Assembly (NCBI RefSeq): GCF_900157365.1 | Contig: NZ_FUEZ01000004.1 | Span: 2,281,066 to 2,345,065, forward strand | Length of the DNA stretch: 64,000 bases | DNA from: Mycobacterium numidiamassiliense | Lineage (GTDB): Bacteria; Actinomycetota; Actinomycetes; Mycobacteriales; Mycobacteriaceae | Direction: 5' to 3' | Shown: positions 40,482-50,882 of the stretch, one piece after another | Layout of the letters: the number at the start of each line of letters is the position of its first letter | How positions within the stretch are numbered: the stretch's first letter is position 1 | The notes under the pieces: generated by a model | Told to the model about the DNA's origin: nothing | What the model saw: the letters and a program-made list of their open reading frames with translations, nothing else | Databases searched by the model: none | Program-made: the position numbers and the translations under genes

Positions 40482-42503
40482 ATGACGGTGGGCCAATCGG
40501 CGGGCAGAGCGCGTGCGCTGGTGTGGCCGCTGCTCACCGGCGTCGCGGTACTGGCCGGCTGCACGGCCGCCGGGATCGGGGCGCTGTCGCTGGCGCAGGC
40601 GCTGACCGCCACCGGGTTGCCCGATCCGGGGCCCGCCACCACTCTGGGTCTGCCGTTTGTCCGGGCGGTCGGCGAGATCGCGGCGGTGCTGGCCGTCGGG
40701 GCGTTTCTGTTCGCAGCCTTTTTGGCCCCGCCGCAAAAGACCGGGGTGCTCGACGCGGGCGGCTACCGGGCGCTTCGCCTGGGCACGGTGGCCTCGGGCG
40801 TGTGGGCGGTGTGCGCGGCCCTGCTGATTCCGCTGACCATCTCCGACGTATCCGGTCACCCGTTGGCCGAACACCTCAATCCGCTGACGATCTGGACCCT
40901 GGCCGACCTGATCAACACCGCGGGCGCATGGCGGTGGACGGCGGTGCTGGCCGCCGTGGTGACGCTGGCAAGCCTGGCCGTGTTGCGCTGGTCATGGACG
41001 CCGTTGCTGGTCGGCGGGTCGCTGATCACCCTGATTCCGTTGGGACTCACCGGCCACTCGTCGGCCGGCGGTTCGCACGACCTGGCCACCAATAGCCTGT
41101 TGATCCACCTGGTCGCGGCCAGCCTGTGGGCCGGTGGCCTGCTGGCTCTGCTGGCCCACGCGCTACGCGGCGGCGATCACCTCGCGCTGGCGGCGCGGCG
41201 CTTCTCGACGATCGCCTTGTGGTGCTGGATCGCGATGGCACTCAGCGGTGGAGTCAACGCGCTGGTGCGGGTGGTGCCGTCCGACCTGCCGACCACCGCG
41301 TATGGGCGCCTGGTGGTGGCCAAGTTCGTCGCCCTGTGCGTGCTCGGGTTCCTCGGCTGGCGCCAGCGGCGCGCCGGAGTTGTTGCGCTGCAGGCAGATC
41401 CGGGCTCACCGAAGGCGCGCGTCATCTTGATTCGGCTGGCGCTGATCGAGGCGGCCGTGTTCGGCGTGACGTTCGGCATCGCCGTCGGGCTGGGGCGCAC
41501 GCCACCCCCGCCGCCGCCGGTTCGGCTGCCGACCATTCCCGAAGCCGAGATCGGCTACGACTTCGACGGTCCGCCCACGCTGGCGCGCATTCTCTTCGAC
41601 TGGCGGTTCGATCTCATCTTCGGCACCGCGGCAATCATTTTGGCTGCCCTGTATGTGGCGGCGGTGTTGCGGTTGCGCCGCCGCGGCGATCAGTGGCCGG
41701 CCGGCCGGGTCGTGGCGTGGCTGTTGGGCTGCCTGACATTGCTGTTCGTCACGTCGTCGGGCGTCGGTCGCTACATGCCCGCGATGTTCAGCATGCACAT
41801 GGCAGCGCACATGGGGCTGTCGATGCTGGTACCTATCCTGCTGGTGCTGGGCGGGCCGGTGAGCCTGGCGCTGCGGGCGCTGCCCGCCGCAGGCCGCAAC
41901 GATCCGCCCGGCATGCGCGAATGGCTGCTGGCCGCCCTGCACAGCAGGGTGTCGCAGGTCCTCACCAATCCGATCGTGGCCACCGTGCTGTTCGTCGCCG
42001 GGTTCTACGGCCTTTATTTCACGTCGATCTTCGACGACGCGGTCGCCAGCCACGCCGGGCATCTGGCGATGAACGTCCACTTCCTGGTCAGCGGCTACCT
42101 CTTCTACTGGGTGGTGATCGGGGTCGATCCGACGCCGCGGCCGATCCCGCACCTGGCCAAGGTGGGCGTGGTCTTCGCCTCGCTGCCGATGCACGCGTTC
42201 TTCGGGGTGGAGCTGATGGGCACCCCGACCGTGCTCGGCGCCGCCTACTACCGATCGCTAGGCCTGAGCTGGCACACCGATCTCCTTGGCGACCAACGGC
42301 TGGGCGGTGGAATCGCTTGGGCGGCAGGCGAAGTGCCTCTGGTGATCGTCATGCTCGCGCTGTTGGTGCAGTGGGCGCGCAGCGACGCGAAGACCGCCCG
42401 GCGGCTGGATCGCGCGGCCGACCGCAACGACGACGCCGACCTGAGCGCCTACAACGCCATGCTCGCCGAGCTGGCGCGGCGCGAAACGCCGGAGCCGCGG
42501 TAG
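40482..42503 (+). CDS. CopD/CtaG fusion membrane protein (Rv0102 family)
   Basis: A 673-residue integral membrane protein. The N-terminal half (to about residue 350) has many helices as in CopD copper-resistance proteins; the C-terminal half matches the caa3-type cytochrome oxidase assembly CtaG domain (GVGRYMPAMFSMHMAAHMGLSMLVP, with several Met and His suited to copper). It may move or deliver copper, perhaps for respiratory oxidase assembly. The M. tuberculosis homologue Rv0102 lies elsewhere in the genome, far from plsB2 and ssb. ATG 40482 follows TACGCT at leaderless spacing; the frame to 40344 is ignored. Confidence 0.87.
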   Translation: MTVGQSAGRARALVWPLLTGVAVLAGCTAAGIGALSLAQALTATGLPDPGPATTLGLPFVRAVGEIAAVLAVGAFLFAAFLAPPQKTGVLDAGGYRALRLGTVASGVWAVCAALLIPLTISDVSGHPLAEHLNPLTIWTLADLINTAGAWRWTAVLAAVVTLASLAVLRWSWTPLLVGGSLITLIPLGLTGHSSAGGSHDLATNSLLIHLVAASLWAGGLLALLAHALRGGDHLALAARRFSTIALWCWIAMALSGGVNALVRVVPSDLPTTAYGRLVVAKFVALCVLGFLGWRQRRAGVVALQADPGSPKARVILIRLALIEAAVFGVTFGIAVGLGRTPPPPPPVRLPTIPEAEIGYDFDGPPTLARILFDWRFDLIFGTAAIILAALYVAAVLRLRRRGDQWPAGRVVAWLLGCLTLLFVTSSGVGRYMPAMFSMHMAAHMGLSMLVPILLVLGGPVSLALRALPAAGRNDPPGMREWLLAALHSRVSQVLTNPIVATVLFVAGFYGLYFTSIFDDAVASHAGHLAMNVHFLVSGYLFYWVVIGVDPTPRPIPHLAKVGVVFASLPMHAFFGVELMGTPTVLGAAYYRSLGLSWHTDLLGDQRLGGGIAWAAGEVPLVIVMLALLVQWARSDAKTARRLDRAADRNDDADLSAYNAMLAELARRETPEPR

Positions 42504-42662
42504 ACCGGAAGGTCTTCCCGGTGTTTGTCCCCAGTCGCACCTTTCTCCACACACCCGCCCTGCCACGGCCTACGACGAGACGGCCCGTCGGTGTCATGCA
42601 GCTGAATGGGCAGCACGCACAAGCGCGAATGAACAAATTAGCTAGGAAAGGAACGCGAGCCA

Positions 42663-43154
42663 ATGTTCGAAACCCCACTGACCGTCGTCGGTCACATCGT
42701 CAACGACCCGCAGCGCCGCAAGGTCGGCGATCAGGAGGTCATCAAATTCCGGGTGGCCAGCAATTCGCGCCGCCGCGCCGGGGACGGCAGCTGGGAGGCG
42801 GGGAACTCGCTGTTCATCACCGTCAACTGCTGGGGAAAGCTGGTCACCGGGGTGGGTGCCGCACTGGGTAAGGGCGCGCCGGTGATCGCGGTGGGACACG
42901 TCTACACCAGCGAGTACGAGGATCGCGACGGCAATCGCCGGTCATCGCTGGAGATGCGGGCGACCTCGGTCGGCCCCGACTTATCCCGCGCGATCGTGCG
43001 CATCGAGAAGCCCGGCTACAGCGGGCCGGACGCCGAGCCGGCGCCACCCGCCGGGGCGGGCACCACCGGCGATGCCGTGCCCACCGCCGTCGATGACCCG
43101 GTGGCATCCGACGACGGCTCCGCCGCGCGCGGCCCGCTGCCGCTGTCGGCGTAG
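42663..43154 (+). CDS. ssbB: Single-stranded DNA-binding protein, SsbB-like
   Basis: A 163-residue protein with one OB fold in residues 1-115 (MFETPLTVVGHIVNDPQRRKV to ATSVGPDLSRAIVRI) and a Pro/Ala/Gly-rich tail. It is the homologue of Rv2478c, the second, non-essential SSB. The tail lacks the acidic DDDIPF-type end of SsbA that recruits repair proteins, so its partners probably differ. AAAGGAA lies upstream of ATG 42663. It is followed by ettA after 92 bp. Confidence 0.9.
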   Translation: MFETPLTVVGHIVNDPQRRKVGDQEVIKFRVASNSRRRAGDGSWEAGNSLFITVNCWGKLVTGVGAALGKGAPVIAVGHVYTSEYEDRDGNRRSSLEMRATSVGPDLSRAIVRIEKPGYSGPDAEPAPPAGAGTTGDAVPTAVDDPVASDDGSAARGPLPLSA

Positions 43155-43246
43155 CTCTCGGGTTGGGCGTTGGGTTAGCCCGCTCGCGTGATGCCTAGGA
43201 TGGTCCGCGAGATCATTCTCAAAGACCAGAAAGGCACAACCGCGGC

Positions 43247-44923
43247 ATGGCTGAGTTCATCTACACGATGAAGAAGGTCCGCAAGGCGCACGGCGACAAG
43301 GTGATCCTGGACGACGTCACCCTGAGTTTCTTCCCGGGCGCCAAGATCGGCGTCGTCGGCCCTAACGGCGCCGGTAAGTCGAGCGTCTTGCGGATCATGG
43401 CCGGTCTGGATAAGCCGAACAACGGCGACGCCTTCCTGGCCAATGACGCGACCGTCGGCATCCTGCAACAGGAGCCGCCGCTCAACGAAGAGAAGACCGT
43501 TCGCGGCAACGTCGAAGAGGGCTTGGGCGACATCAAGGTCAAGCTCGACCGGTTCAACGAGGTCGCCGAACTGATGGCCACCGACTACACCGACGAGCTG
43601 ATGGACGAAATGGGCCGGCTGCAGGAGGAGCTGGACCACGCCGATGCGTGGGACCTCGACTCCCAGCTCGAGCAGGCGATGGACGCGCTGCGCTGCCCGC
43701 CGCCCGACGAGCCGGTGACGAACCTCTCCGGTGGCGAACGCCGTCGCGTGGCCCTGTGCAAGCTGCTGCTGAGCAAGCCTGACCTGCTGCTCCTCGACGA
43801 GCCGACCAACCACCTGGACGCCGAGAGCGTGCAGTGGCTCGAATCGCATCTGGCCAGCTACCCGGGTGCGATTCTGGCGGTCACCCACGACCGCTACTTC
43901 CTGGACAACGTCGCCGAATGGATCCTGGAACTCGACCGGGGCCGTGCCTACCCCTACGAGGGCAACTACTCGACCTACCTGGAGAAGAAGGCCGAGCGGC
44001 TTTCGGTGCAGGGACGCAAAGACGTCAAGCTGCAAAAGCGGTTGACCGAAGAGTTGGCGTGGGTGCGCTCCGGGGCCAAAGCACGCCAGGCCAAAAGTAA
44101 GGCCCGCCTGCAGCGTTACGAGGAGATGGCCGCCGAAGCGGAGAAGACGCGCAAGCTCGATTTCGAGGAGATCCAGATCCCCGTCGGGCCCCGGCTGGGC
44201 AACGTGGTTGTCGAGGTCGAACACCTCGACAAGGGCTTCGACGGACGCATCCTGATCAAGGACCTGTCGTTCACGTTGCCGCGCAACGGCATCGTCGGGG
44301 TCATCGGTCCCAACGGGGTCGGCAAGACCACGCTGTTCAAGACCATCGTCGGGCTGGAGGAGGCCGACAGCGGCGTGGTCAAGGTTGGAGAGACCGTCAA
44401 GCTCAGCTACGTCGACCAGGGCCGCTCGGGTATCGATCCGAAGAAAAACGTCTGGGAAGTCGTCTCGGATGGGCTGGACTACATCCAGGTCGGCCAGACC
44501 GAAGTGCCGTCGCGGGCCTACGTGTCGGCGTTCGGATTCAAGGGCCCCGACCAGCAGAAGCCGGCCGGCGTGCTGTCCGGCGGGGAGCGCAACCGGCTGA
44601 ACCTCGCGCTGACCCTCAAGCAGGGCGGCAACCTGATCCTGCTGGACGAGCCGACCAACGACCTTGACGTCGAAACCCTGAGCTCGCTGGAAAACGCGCT
44701 GGAGCAGTTTCCCGGCTGCGCCGTGGTGATCAGCCACGACCGCTGGTTCCTCGACCGCACCTGCACGCACCTTTTGGCCTGGGAGGGCGACCAGGACAAC
44801 GAGGCCAAATGGTTCTGGTTCGAGGGCAACTTCGGCGCGTACGAGGAGAACAAGGTGGAACGACTCGGTGCCGACGCCGCCAGGCCGCACCGGGTCACCC
44901 ACCGAAGGCTGACACGCGACTAA
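43247..44923 (+). CDS. ettA: ABC-F energy-dependent translational throttle protein
   Basis: A 558-residue ABC-F protein with two nucleotide-binding domains. Walker A motifs are GPNGAGKSS and GPNGVGKTT; signatures are NLSGGERRR and VLSGGERNR; Walker B motifs are LLLLDEPTNHLD and LILLDEPTNDLD. The length and the short interdomain linker (about 250-320) with an arm insertion fit EttA, which binds the ribosomal E site and gates entry to elongation by ADP/ATP ratio. It has no membrane domain, so it is not a transporter. Confidence 0.95.
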   Translation: MAEFIYTMKKVRKAHGDKVILDDVTLSFFPGAKIGVVGPNGAGKSSVLRIMAGLDKPNNGDAFLANDATVGILQQEPPLNEEKTVRGNVEEGLGDIKVKLDRFNEVAELMATDYTDELMDEMGRLQEELDHADAWDLDSQLEQAMDALRCPPPDEPVTNLSGGERRRVALCKLLLSKPDLLLLDEPTNHLDAESVQWLESHLASYPGAILAVTHDRYFLDNVAEWILELDRGRAYPYEGNYSTYLEKKAERLSVQGRKDVKLQKRLTEELAWVRSGAKARQAKSKARLQRYEEMAAEAEKTRKLDFEEIQIPVGPRLGNVVVEVEHLDKGFDGRILIKDLSFTLPRNGIVGVIGPNGVGKTTLFKTIVGLEEADSGVVKVGETVKLSYVDQGRSGIDPKKNVWEVVSDGLDYIQVGQTEVPSRAYVSAFGFKGPDQQKPAGVLSGGERNRLNLALTLKQGGNLILLDEPTNDLDVETLSSLENALEQFPGCAVVISHDRWFLDRTCTHLLAWEGDQDNEAKWFWFEGNFGAYEENKVERLGADAARPHRVTHRRLTRD

Positions 44924-44971
44924 GGTCAGCTCTGCCAACGAGGGCATAAGGCGTGAATGGGAGCCATCGGC

Positions 44972-47900
44972 ATGACGATCGATTCCGGCGCGAAGCAGGA
45001 CACCACGCCGTGGACCGCGTTCACCAAAGCATCGGACATCCCCGGTTGGATCGCCACCGCCTACGTCGAGAGCTACCGCGGCCCGCACGATAAGGAACTC
45101 GGAGCCGCCACCGGAATCGTCGACCTGAGCATCCCCACCGCGCTGGTCACCCCTGCCTTGTTGGGCGCGCATTACCGGCTCGGCCAGCACCGCCCGCCGG
45201 GTGAAAGCCGCGTCGCCGTGTACCCCGCGGACGATCCCGCCGGATTCGGGCCCGCGCTCCAAGTCGTCACCGACCACGGCGGCATGCTGATGGACTCGGT
45301 CACCGTGTTGTTGCACCGGCTCGGGGTGCCCTACACCGCGCTGATGACACCGGTGTTCAAGGTGCGTCGCGACCAGGCCGGCGAATTGCTCAGCATCGAA
45401 CCGAAGGCACCCGGCACGCCGCAATACGTCGGCGAGGCCTGGATCCATATGCAGCTCGACCCTTCGGTCGATCACAAGACACTCACCGAGGTCGAAGAGC
45501 TGCTGCCCAAGGTGCTCGCCGACGTGCAGCAGGTCGCCGCGGACGCGGCAGCGATCATCACGACGCTCAACGACCTTGCCGCCGCTGTCGAAGCCAACAC
45601 CGACGACCACTTTTCCGCACCGGACCGCGAAGACGTTGCGGCGCTGCTGAATTGGTTGGGCAGCGGCAATTTCCTGTTACTGGGCTACCAGCGTTGCCGC
45701 GTGGACGACGGTTTTGTCTTCGGCGACGGCTCCAGCGGACTAGGTGTGATGCGCAACCGCAGCGGTACAAGGCCGCGGCTGACCGACGACGACAAGCTGC
45801 TGGTGTTGGCCCAGGCCTCCGTCGGCAGCTACCTGCGCTACGGCGCGTACCCCTATGCGATCGCCGTCCGCGAATACGCCGACGGCGGCGTGATCGAGCA
45901 CCGCTTCGTCGGCCTCTTCACGGTCGCCGCCATGAACGCCGACGTCCTGGAGATCCCGACGATCTCGCGGCGCGTGCGCGCGACGCTCACGATGGCCGAC
46001 AACGACCCCGTGCACCCGGGCCAGCTGCTGCTCGACGTCATCCAGACCATCCCGCGCCCGGAACTCTTCACCATCAGTGCCGAACGGCTTTTCACCATGG
46101 CCAAGGCAGTGGTGGATCTGGGATCCCAACAGCGCGCGTTGCTGTTCCTGCGCGCCGATCGGCTGCAGTACTTCGTCTCCTGCCTGGTCTACGTGCCCCG
46201 CGATCGCTACACCACCCCGGTGCGGTTGCAGATCGAGGACATCCTGGTTCGCGAATTCGGCGGAACTCGACTGGAATTCACCGCCCGGGTCAGCGAATCA
46301 CCCTGGGCGTTAATGCATTTCATGGTGCGGCTACCCGAAGATGCACCGCCCGTCGACGTCTCCGAACACAATCGGCTACGGATCCAGGTGTTGCTCAGCG
46401 AAGCCGCGCGCACCTGGACCGACCGGCTGATCAGCGCCGCCGCGGCCGGCTCGACCTCGCACGCCGACGCCGAGCACTACGCCGCTGCGTTCTCCGAGGT
46501 CTACAAATCCGCCATCGCTCCCGACGACGCCCTCGAGCACATCGCCATCATCAACGAGCTGTCCGACGACTCGGTCAAGCTGGTTTTCACCGACCGCAGC
46601 GACGACGGAGTCGCCCGCCTCACCTGGTTTCTGGGCGGGCACAGCGCCTCACTGAGCCAGCTGCTGCCGATGCTGCAGAGCATGGGGGTGGTGGTGCTCG
46701 AGGAGCGCCCGTTCACGGTCACGCGGCCGGACCGACTGCCGGTGTGGATCTACCAGTTCAAGATCCAACCGCACCCGACCATCCAGCTGCCCGCGACCGA
46801 GGCCGAGCGCGACGCAATGGGTGATCGATTCGCCGATGCGGTCACCGCGATCTGGCATGGCCGTGTCGAGGTCGACCGTTTCAATGAGCTGGTCATGCGC
46901 GCGGGGCTGACCTGGCAGCAGGTCGTGCTCTTGCGGGCCTACGCAAAGTACTTGCGGCAGGCCAACTTTCCCTACAGCCAGTCCTACATCGAATCGGTAC
47001 TCAACGAGCACTGCTCGACTTCGCGATCGCTGGTCCTGCTGTTTGAAGCCCTGTTCGAGCCCCGGGCGTCGGGGCCGACCAGCCGCGACGCCCAAGCCGC
47101 CGCAGCCGCGGTCGCCGCGGACATCGACGCGCTCGTGAGCCTGGACACCGACCGGATTCTGCGCGCGTTCGCCTCACTGGTGCAGGCCACGCTGCGAACG
47201 AATTACTATGTCACCCGCGAAGGTTCGGCCCGCATGCGCAACGTGTTGTCCATCAAGCTGGACGCCCAGCTGGTCGACGAGCTGCCACTGCCGCGTCCCA
47301 AATACGAGATCTTCGTGTACTCGCCCCGCGTCGAAGGCGTCCACCTGCGGTTCGGTCCGGTGGCCCGCGGCGGCCTGCGCTGGTCGGACCGCCGCGACGA
47401 CTTCCGCACCGAGATCCTGGGTCTGGTCAAAGCGCAGGCGGTGAAGAACGCCGTCATCGTGCCGGTCGGGGCCAAGGGCGGCTTCGTGCTCAAGCGCCCG
47501 CCACTGCCCACCGGCGACCCCGCCGTGGACCGTGACGCCAACCGCGCCGAAGGGGTGGCCTGCTATCAGCTCTTCGTCTCCGGGTTGCTCGACGTCACCG
47601 ACAACGTCGACCACTCGACCGGAAAGGTCAGCCCGCCACCCCAGGTGATACGCCGGGACGGCGACGACGCGTATCTCGTCGTGGCCGCCGACAAGGGCAC
47701 CGCCACCTTCTCCGACATCGCCAACGACGTCGCCAAGGCCTACGGATTCTGGTTGGGCGACGCCTTCGCCTCCGGCGGATCGGTCGGCTACGACCACAAG
47801 GCCATGGGCATCACCGCCAGGGGCGCATGGGAGGCGGTCAAGCGCCACTTCCGCGAGATGGGGGTGGACACCCAGACCGAGGACTTCACCGTCGTCGGCG

Positions 47901-49801
47901 TCGGCGACATGAGCGGCGACGTGTTCGGCAACGGGATGCTGCTGAGCAAGCACATCAGGCTGATCGCCGCCTTCGATCACCGGCACGTCTTTCTCGATCC
48001 GGACCCCGACGCCGCGACGTCCTGGACCGAACGGCAACGGATGTTCGAGCTGCCGCGCTCCAGCTGGGACGACTACGACAAGTCGCAAATCAGCGAGGGC
48101 GGCGGGGTATACAGCCGCGAGCAGAAGGCCATCCCCGTCAGCCCGCAGGTGCGCACCGCCCTCGGCATCTACGAGGACGTCAGCGAGATGGCGCCGCCCG
48201 ACCTGATCAAGGCGATTCTGCTGGCACCGGTGGATCTGTTGTTCAACGGCGGCATCGGCACCTACATCAAGGCGGAGACTGAGTCCGATGCCAACGTCGG
48301 CGATCGCGCCAACGATCCGGTGCGGGTCAACGGAAACCAGTTGCGCGCCAAGGTCATCGGCGAGGGCGGCAATCTCGGGGTGACCGCGCTAGGCCGGGTC
48401 GAGTTCGATCTGGCCGGTGGGCGGATCAACACCGACGCGATGGACAACTCCGCCGGCGTGGACTGTTCAGACCACGAGGTCAACATCAAGATCCTGATCG
48501 ACTCGCTGGTCACCGCGGGCAAGGTCAAGGTCGAGGAACGCACCCAGCTGCTGGAGTCGATGACCGACGAGGTCGCGCAGTTGGTGCTCACCGACAACGA
48601 AGACCAGAACGACCTGATCGGGACCAGCCGCGCCAACGCGGCCAGCCTGCTCCCGGTGCACGCGTTGCAGATCAAGTATCTGGAAGGGCGCGGACTCAAC
48701 CGCGAATTGGAAGCGCTGCCGTCGGAGAAGGAGATCGCACGGCGCACCGAGGCCGGCATCGGACTCACCTCTCCCGAGCTTTCAACCTTGATGGCGCACG
48801 TCAAGCTGACGCTCAAAGAGGAGATGCTGACCACCGAATTGCCGGAGCAGGACGTGTTCGCATCCCGGCTGCCGCAATACTTTCCAACGCCGCTGCGCGA
48901 ACGTTTCACCCCGGAGATTCGCACGCATCAGCTTCGCCGCGAGATCGTCGCGACCATGCTGATCAACGATCTGGTGGACACCGGCGGCATCAGCTACGCC
49001 TTCCGGATCAGCGAAGACGTCGGAGTCGGGCCGATCGACGCGATCCGCACCTATGTCGCCACCGACGCCATCTTCGGCGTGGGCCACATCTGGCGCCGGA
49101 TCCGGGCCGCGGACATCCCGGTCGAGCTGTCCGACCGTTTGACACTGGACACCCGGCGCCTCATTGACCGCGCCGGGCGCTGGCTGCTCAACTATCGCCC
49201 CCAGCCCTTGGCGGTCGGCGCCGAGATCAACAGGTTCGCCGCCAAGGTCAAAGCGCTGACGCCGCGGATGCCGGAATGGCTGCGCGGTGACGACAAGGCC
49301 ATTGTCGAACAGGAGGTCGCCGAATTCGTCTCGCAGGGGGCGCCGCAAGATCTTGCCTACCGCGTCGCGGCCGGCCTGTACCGCTTCAGCCTGCTCGACA
49401 TCATCGACATCGCCGATATCACCGAGGTCGAGACCGACGACGTGGCAGACACGTATTTCGCGCTGATGGATCGGCTGGGAACCGACGGCCTGTTGACCGC
49501 GATATCCGAACTGCCCCGCAATGACCGCTGGCATTCGTTGGCGCGCTTGGCAATTCGTGACGACATCTACGCCTCGCTGCGATCGCTATGTCTCGACGTG
49601 CTGGCGGTCGGGGAGCCGCACGAAAGCGGCGAAGAGAAGATCGCCGAATGGGAACACATCAGCGCCTCCCGGGTGGAGCGGGCACGCCGCACGCTCACCG
49701 AGATCTACGAGAGCGGCGCCACGGACCTCGCCACGCTCTCGGTGGCCGCACGACAGATCCGTCGCATGACCCGCACCAGCGGGCGAGGGTCGTCGGTGTG
49801 A
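44972..49801 (+). CDS. gdh: NAD-dependent glutamate dehydrogenase, large (180 kDa) type
   Basis: A 1609-residue enzyme of the L-180 class, homologue of Rv2476c. The long N-terminal half carries ACT-like regulatory segments. The catalytic region has RGGLRWSDRRDDFRTEILGLVKAQAVKN-type blocks (substrate and catalytic lysines) and a Rossmann part with VVGVGDMSGDVFGNGM. It converts glutamate and NAD+ to 2-oxoglutarate and ammonia; the class is often allosterically tuned by aspartate or leucine, and in mycobacteria by GarA. ATG 44972 (GGGAG upstream, MTID start as in relatives) is preferred to ATG 44957. It overlaps the next gene by 4 bp. Confidence 0.95.
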   Translation: MTIDSGAKQDTTPWTAFTKASDIPGWIATAYVESYRGPHDKELGAATGIVDLSIPTALVTPALLGAHYRLGQHRPPGESRVAVYPADDPAGFGPALQVVTDHGGMLMDSVTVLLHRLGVPYTALMTPVFKVRRDQAGELLSIEPKAPGTPQYVGEAWIHMQLDPSVDHKTLTEVEELLPKVLADVQQVAADAAAIITTLNDLAAAVEANTDDHFSAPDREDVAALLNWLGSGNFLLLGYQRCRVDDGFVFGDGSSGLGVMRNRSGTRPRLTDDDKLLVLAQASVGSYLRYGAYPYAIAVREYADGGVIEHRFVGLFTVAAMNADVLEIPTISRRVRATLTMADNDPVHPGQLLLDVIQTIPRPELFTISAERLFTMAKAVVDLGSQQRALLFLRADRLQYFVSCLVYVPRDRYTTPVRLQIEDILVREFGGTRLEFTARVSESPWALMHFMVRLPEDAPPVDVSEHNRLRIQVLLSEAARTWTDRLISAAAAGSTSHADAEHYAAAFSEVYKSAIAPDDALEHIAIINELSDDSVKLVFTDRSDDGVARLTWFLGGHSASLSQLLPMLQSMGVVVLEERPFTVTRPDRLPVWIYQFKIQPHPTIQLPATEAERDAMGDRFADAVTAIWHGRVEVDRFNELVMRAGLTWQQVVLLRAYAKYLRQANFPYSQSYIESVLNEHCSTSRSLVLLFEALFEPRASGPTSRDAQAAAAAVAADIDALVSLDTDRILRAFASLVQATLRTNYYVTREGSARMRNVLSIKLDAQLVDELPLPRPKYEIFVYSPRVEGVHLRFGPVARGGLRWSDRRDDFRTEILGLVKAQAVKNAVIVPVGAKGGFVLKRPPLPTGDPAVDRDANRAEGVACYQLFVSGLLDVTDNVDHSTGKVSPPPQVIRRDGDDAYLVVAADKGTATFSDIANDVAKAYGFWLGDAFASGGSVGYDHKAMGITARGAWEAVKRHFREMGVDTQTEDFTVVGVGDMSGDVFGNGMLLSKHIRLIAAFDHRHVFLDPDPDAATSWTERQRMFELPRSSWDDYDKSQISEGGGVYSREQKAIPVSPQVRTALGIYEDVSEMAPPDLIKAILLAPVDLLFNGGIGTYIKAETESDANVGDRANDPVRVNGNQLRAKVIGEGGNLGVTALGRVEFDLAGGRINTDAMDNSAGVDCSDHEVNIKILIDSLVTAGKVKVEERTQLLESMTDEVAQLVLTDNEDQNDLIGTSRANAASLLPVHALQIKYLEGRGLNRELEALPSEKEIARRTEAGIGLTSPELSTLMAHVKLTLKEEMLTTELPEQDVFASRLPQYFPTPLRERFTPEIRTHQLRREIVATMLINDLVDTGGISYAFRISEDVGVGPIDAIRTYVATDAIFGVGHIWRRIRAADIPVELSDRLTLDTRRLIDRAGRWLLNYRPQPLAVGAEINRFAAKVKALTPRMPEWLRGDDKAIVEQEVAEFVSQGAPQDLAYRVAAGLYRFSLLDIIDIADITEVETDDVADTYFALMDRLGTDGLLTAISELPRNDRWHSLARLAIRDDIYASLRSLCLDVLAVGEPHESGEEKIAEWEHISASRVERARRTLTEIYESGATDLATLSVAARQIRRMTRTSGRGSSV

Positions 49802-50214
49802 CGGTCGGGTTTGTCGCACAGGTTCCAGTGCGTTGGTCGGATATCGACATGTATCAGCACGTCAACCACGCGACCATGGTCACGATCCTGGAAGAGGCGC
49901 GAGTCCCCTTCCTCAAACCGGCCTTCGAGACCGACATCTTGTCCATCGGACTGCTGATCGCCGATGTCCGGGTCACCTACAAGGGGCAACTGCGACTGGT
50001 CGATTCGCCGCTGCAGGTGACCATTTGGACCCAGCGCCTGCGCGCGGTGGACTTCACGCTCGGCTACGAAGTGCGTTCGGTCAGCGCGGATCCCGAGTCC
50101 AAACCCGCCGTCATCGGCGAGTCGCAGCTGGTCGCGTTCAATATCGAGGAGCAGCGCCTGGTGCGCCTCTTGCCACATCATCGGGAGTACTTGCAGCGGT
50201 GGCTTCGAGAATAA
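49798..50214 (+). CDS. Hot-dog acyl-CoA thioesterase (Rv2475c family)
   Basis: A 138-residue 4HBT-type thioesterase starting at GTG 49798, inside the gdh stop region (GTGA overlap). It has VRWSDIDMYQHVNHATMV, where D and the NH pair mark the active site. It should hydrolyse an acyl-CoA in the cytoplasm; the natural acyl chain is unknown. Coupling to gdh is conserved in M. tuberculosis. Confidence 0.88.
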   Translation: MTVGFVAQVPVRWSDIDMYQHVNHATMVTILEEARVPFLKPAFETDILSIGLLIADVRVTYKGQLRLVDSPLQVTIWTQRLRAVDFTLGYEVRSVSADPESKPAVIGESQLVAFNIEEQRLVRLLPHHREYLQRWLRE

Positions 50215-50882
50215 AGCAGGCAGCGGATCGCGGATTGTGGCTGGGCCCAACCTCCATGGAAGCCCACCGCGCGGACCTGGCTGCGTTCGTCGACCGGGCG
50301 AAGCGGCTCGACGAAATCGCGGTCATCCGCTTGCGCACCCGATCTTCCAGGCTGTTAACCGCATGGATGGCAACAGGTTTCGATGTGCTGGCCAGCCGGG
50401 TGGTGGTGGGCAGGGTGCGGCCCGAGGACACGACGGTCGCTGTGGACGAACTGGCGCGGGGCCTATCCAGGATGGACACCTTGGGCTACGTCAATCCGGG
50501 CTTCGCGATGGACTCGGCGTGGCGCAGCGCGCTGCCCCCGGAATCCGGCTTCGTCCACCTCGACGACGTACCGGCCCGGGTGATGCTGGACCTGGCGCAA
50601 CAGGGCGCGCGACTTGCCAAGGAGCACAGTAGTTCTCACGGCCCGCCAGCTTCGCTGCTCGACCAGGAGGTCATCCGGGTCAGCTCGGCCAACGACAGTG
50701 TCGGGCTACCGATGCGCTGCGTGTTCGCGTTGACCGCGATGGGTTTTCTGCCGCAGTCAGCGGAGGCGATCGACGACGAGGACATCATCCGGGTCCGGAT
50801 CATGCCGGCGTGGTTGCGTCTGGATGCCAGGTTCGGCTCCGTGTACCGCCGTCGCGGAAGTTCGGCCGTGGTTCTGCGCTGA
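50199..50882 (+). CDS. Conserved mycobacterial protein (Rv2474c family)
   Basis: A 227-residue protein starting at GTG 50199, overlapping the thioesterase by 16 bp. An internal ATG at 50255 is an alternative. There is no signal peptide, membrane helix or known catalytic motif. The sequence has a conserved-looking core (GLSRMDTLGYVNPGFAMDSAW). The tight operon gdh-thioesterase-this gene suggests a related role, but I cannot assign one. It is convergent with the FAD oxidoreductase. Confidence 0.8.
   Translation: MASRIKQAADRGLWLGPTSMEAHRADLAAFVDRAKRLDEIAVIRLRTRSSRLLTAWMATGFDVLASRVVVGRVRPEDTTVAVDELARGLSRMDTLGYVNPGFAMDSAWRSALPPESGFVHLDDVPARVMLDLAQQGARLAKEHSSSHGPPASLLDQEVIRVSSANDSVGLPMRCVFALTAMGFLPQSAEAIDDEDIIRVRIMPAWLRLDARFGSVYRRRGSSAVVLR

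Noticed and set aside
43175..45610. 811-codon minus-strand open frame
   Set aside because: It is antisense to ettA and the start of gdh, which have full domain sets; the translation has no domain and an Arg/Gly/His-biased composition typical of a GC-rich shadow frame.
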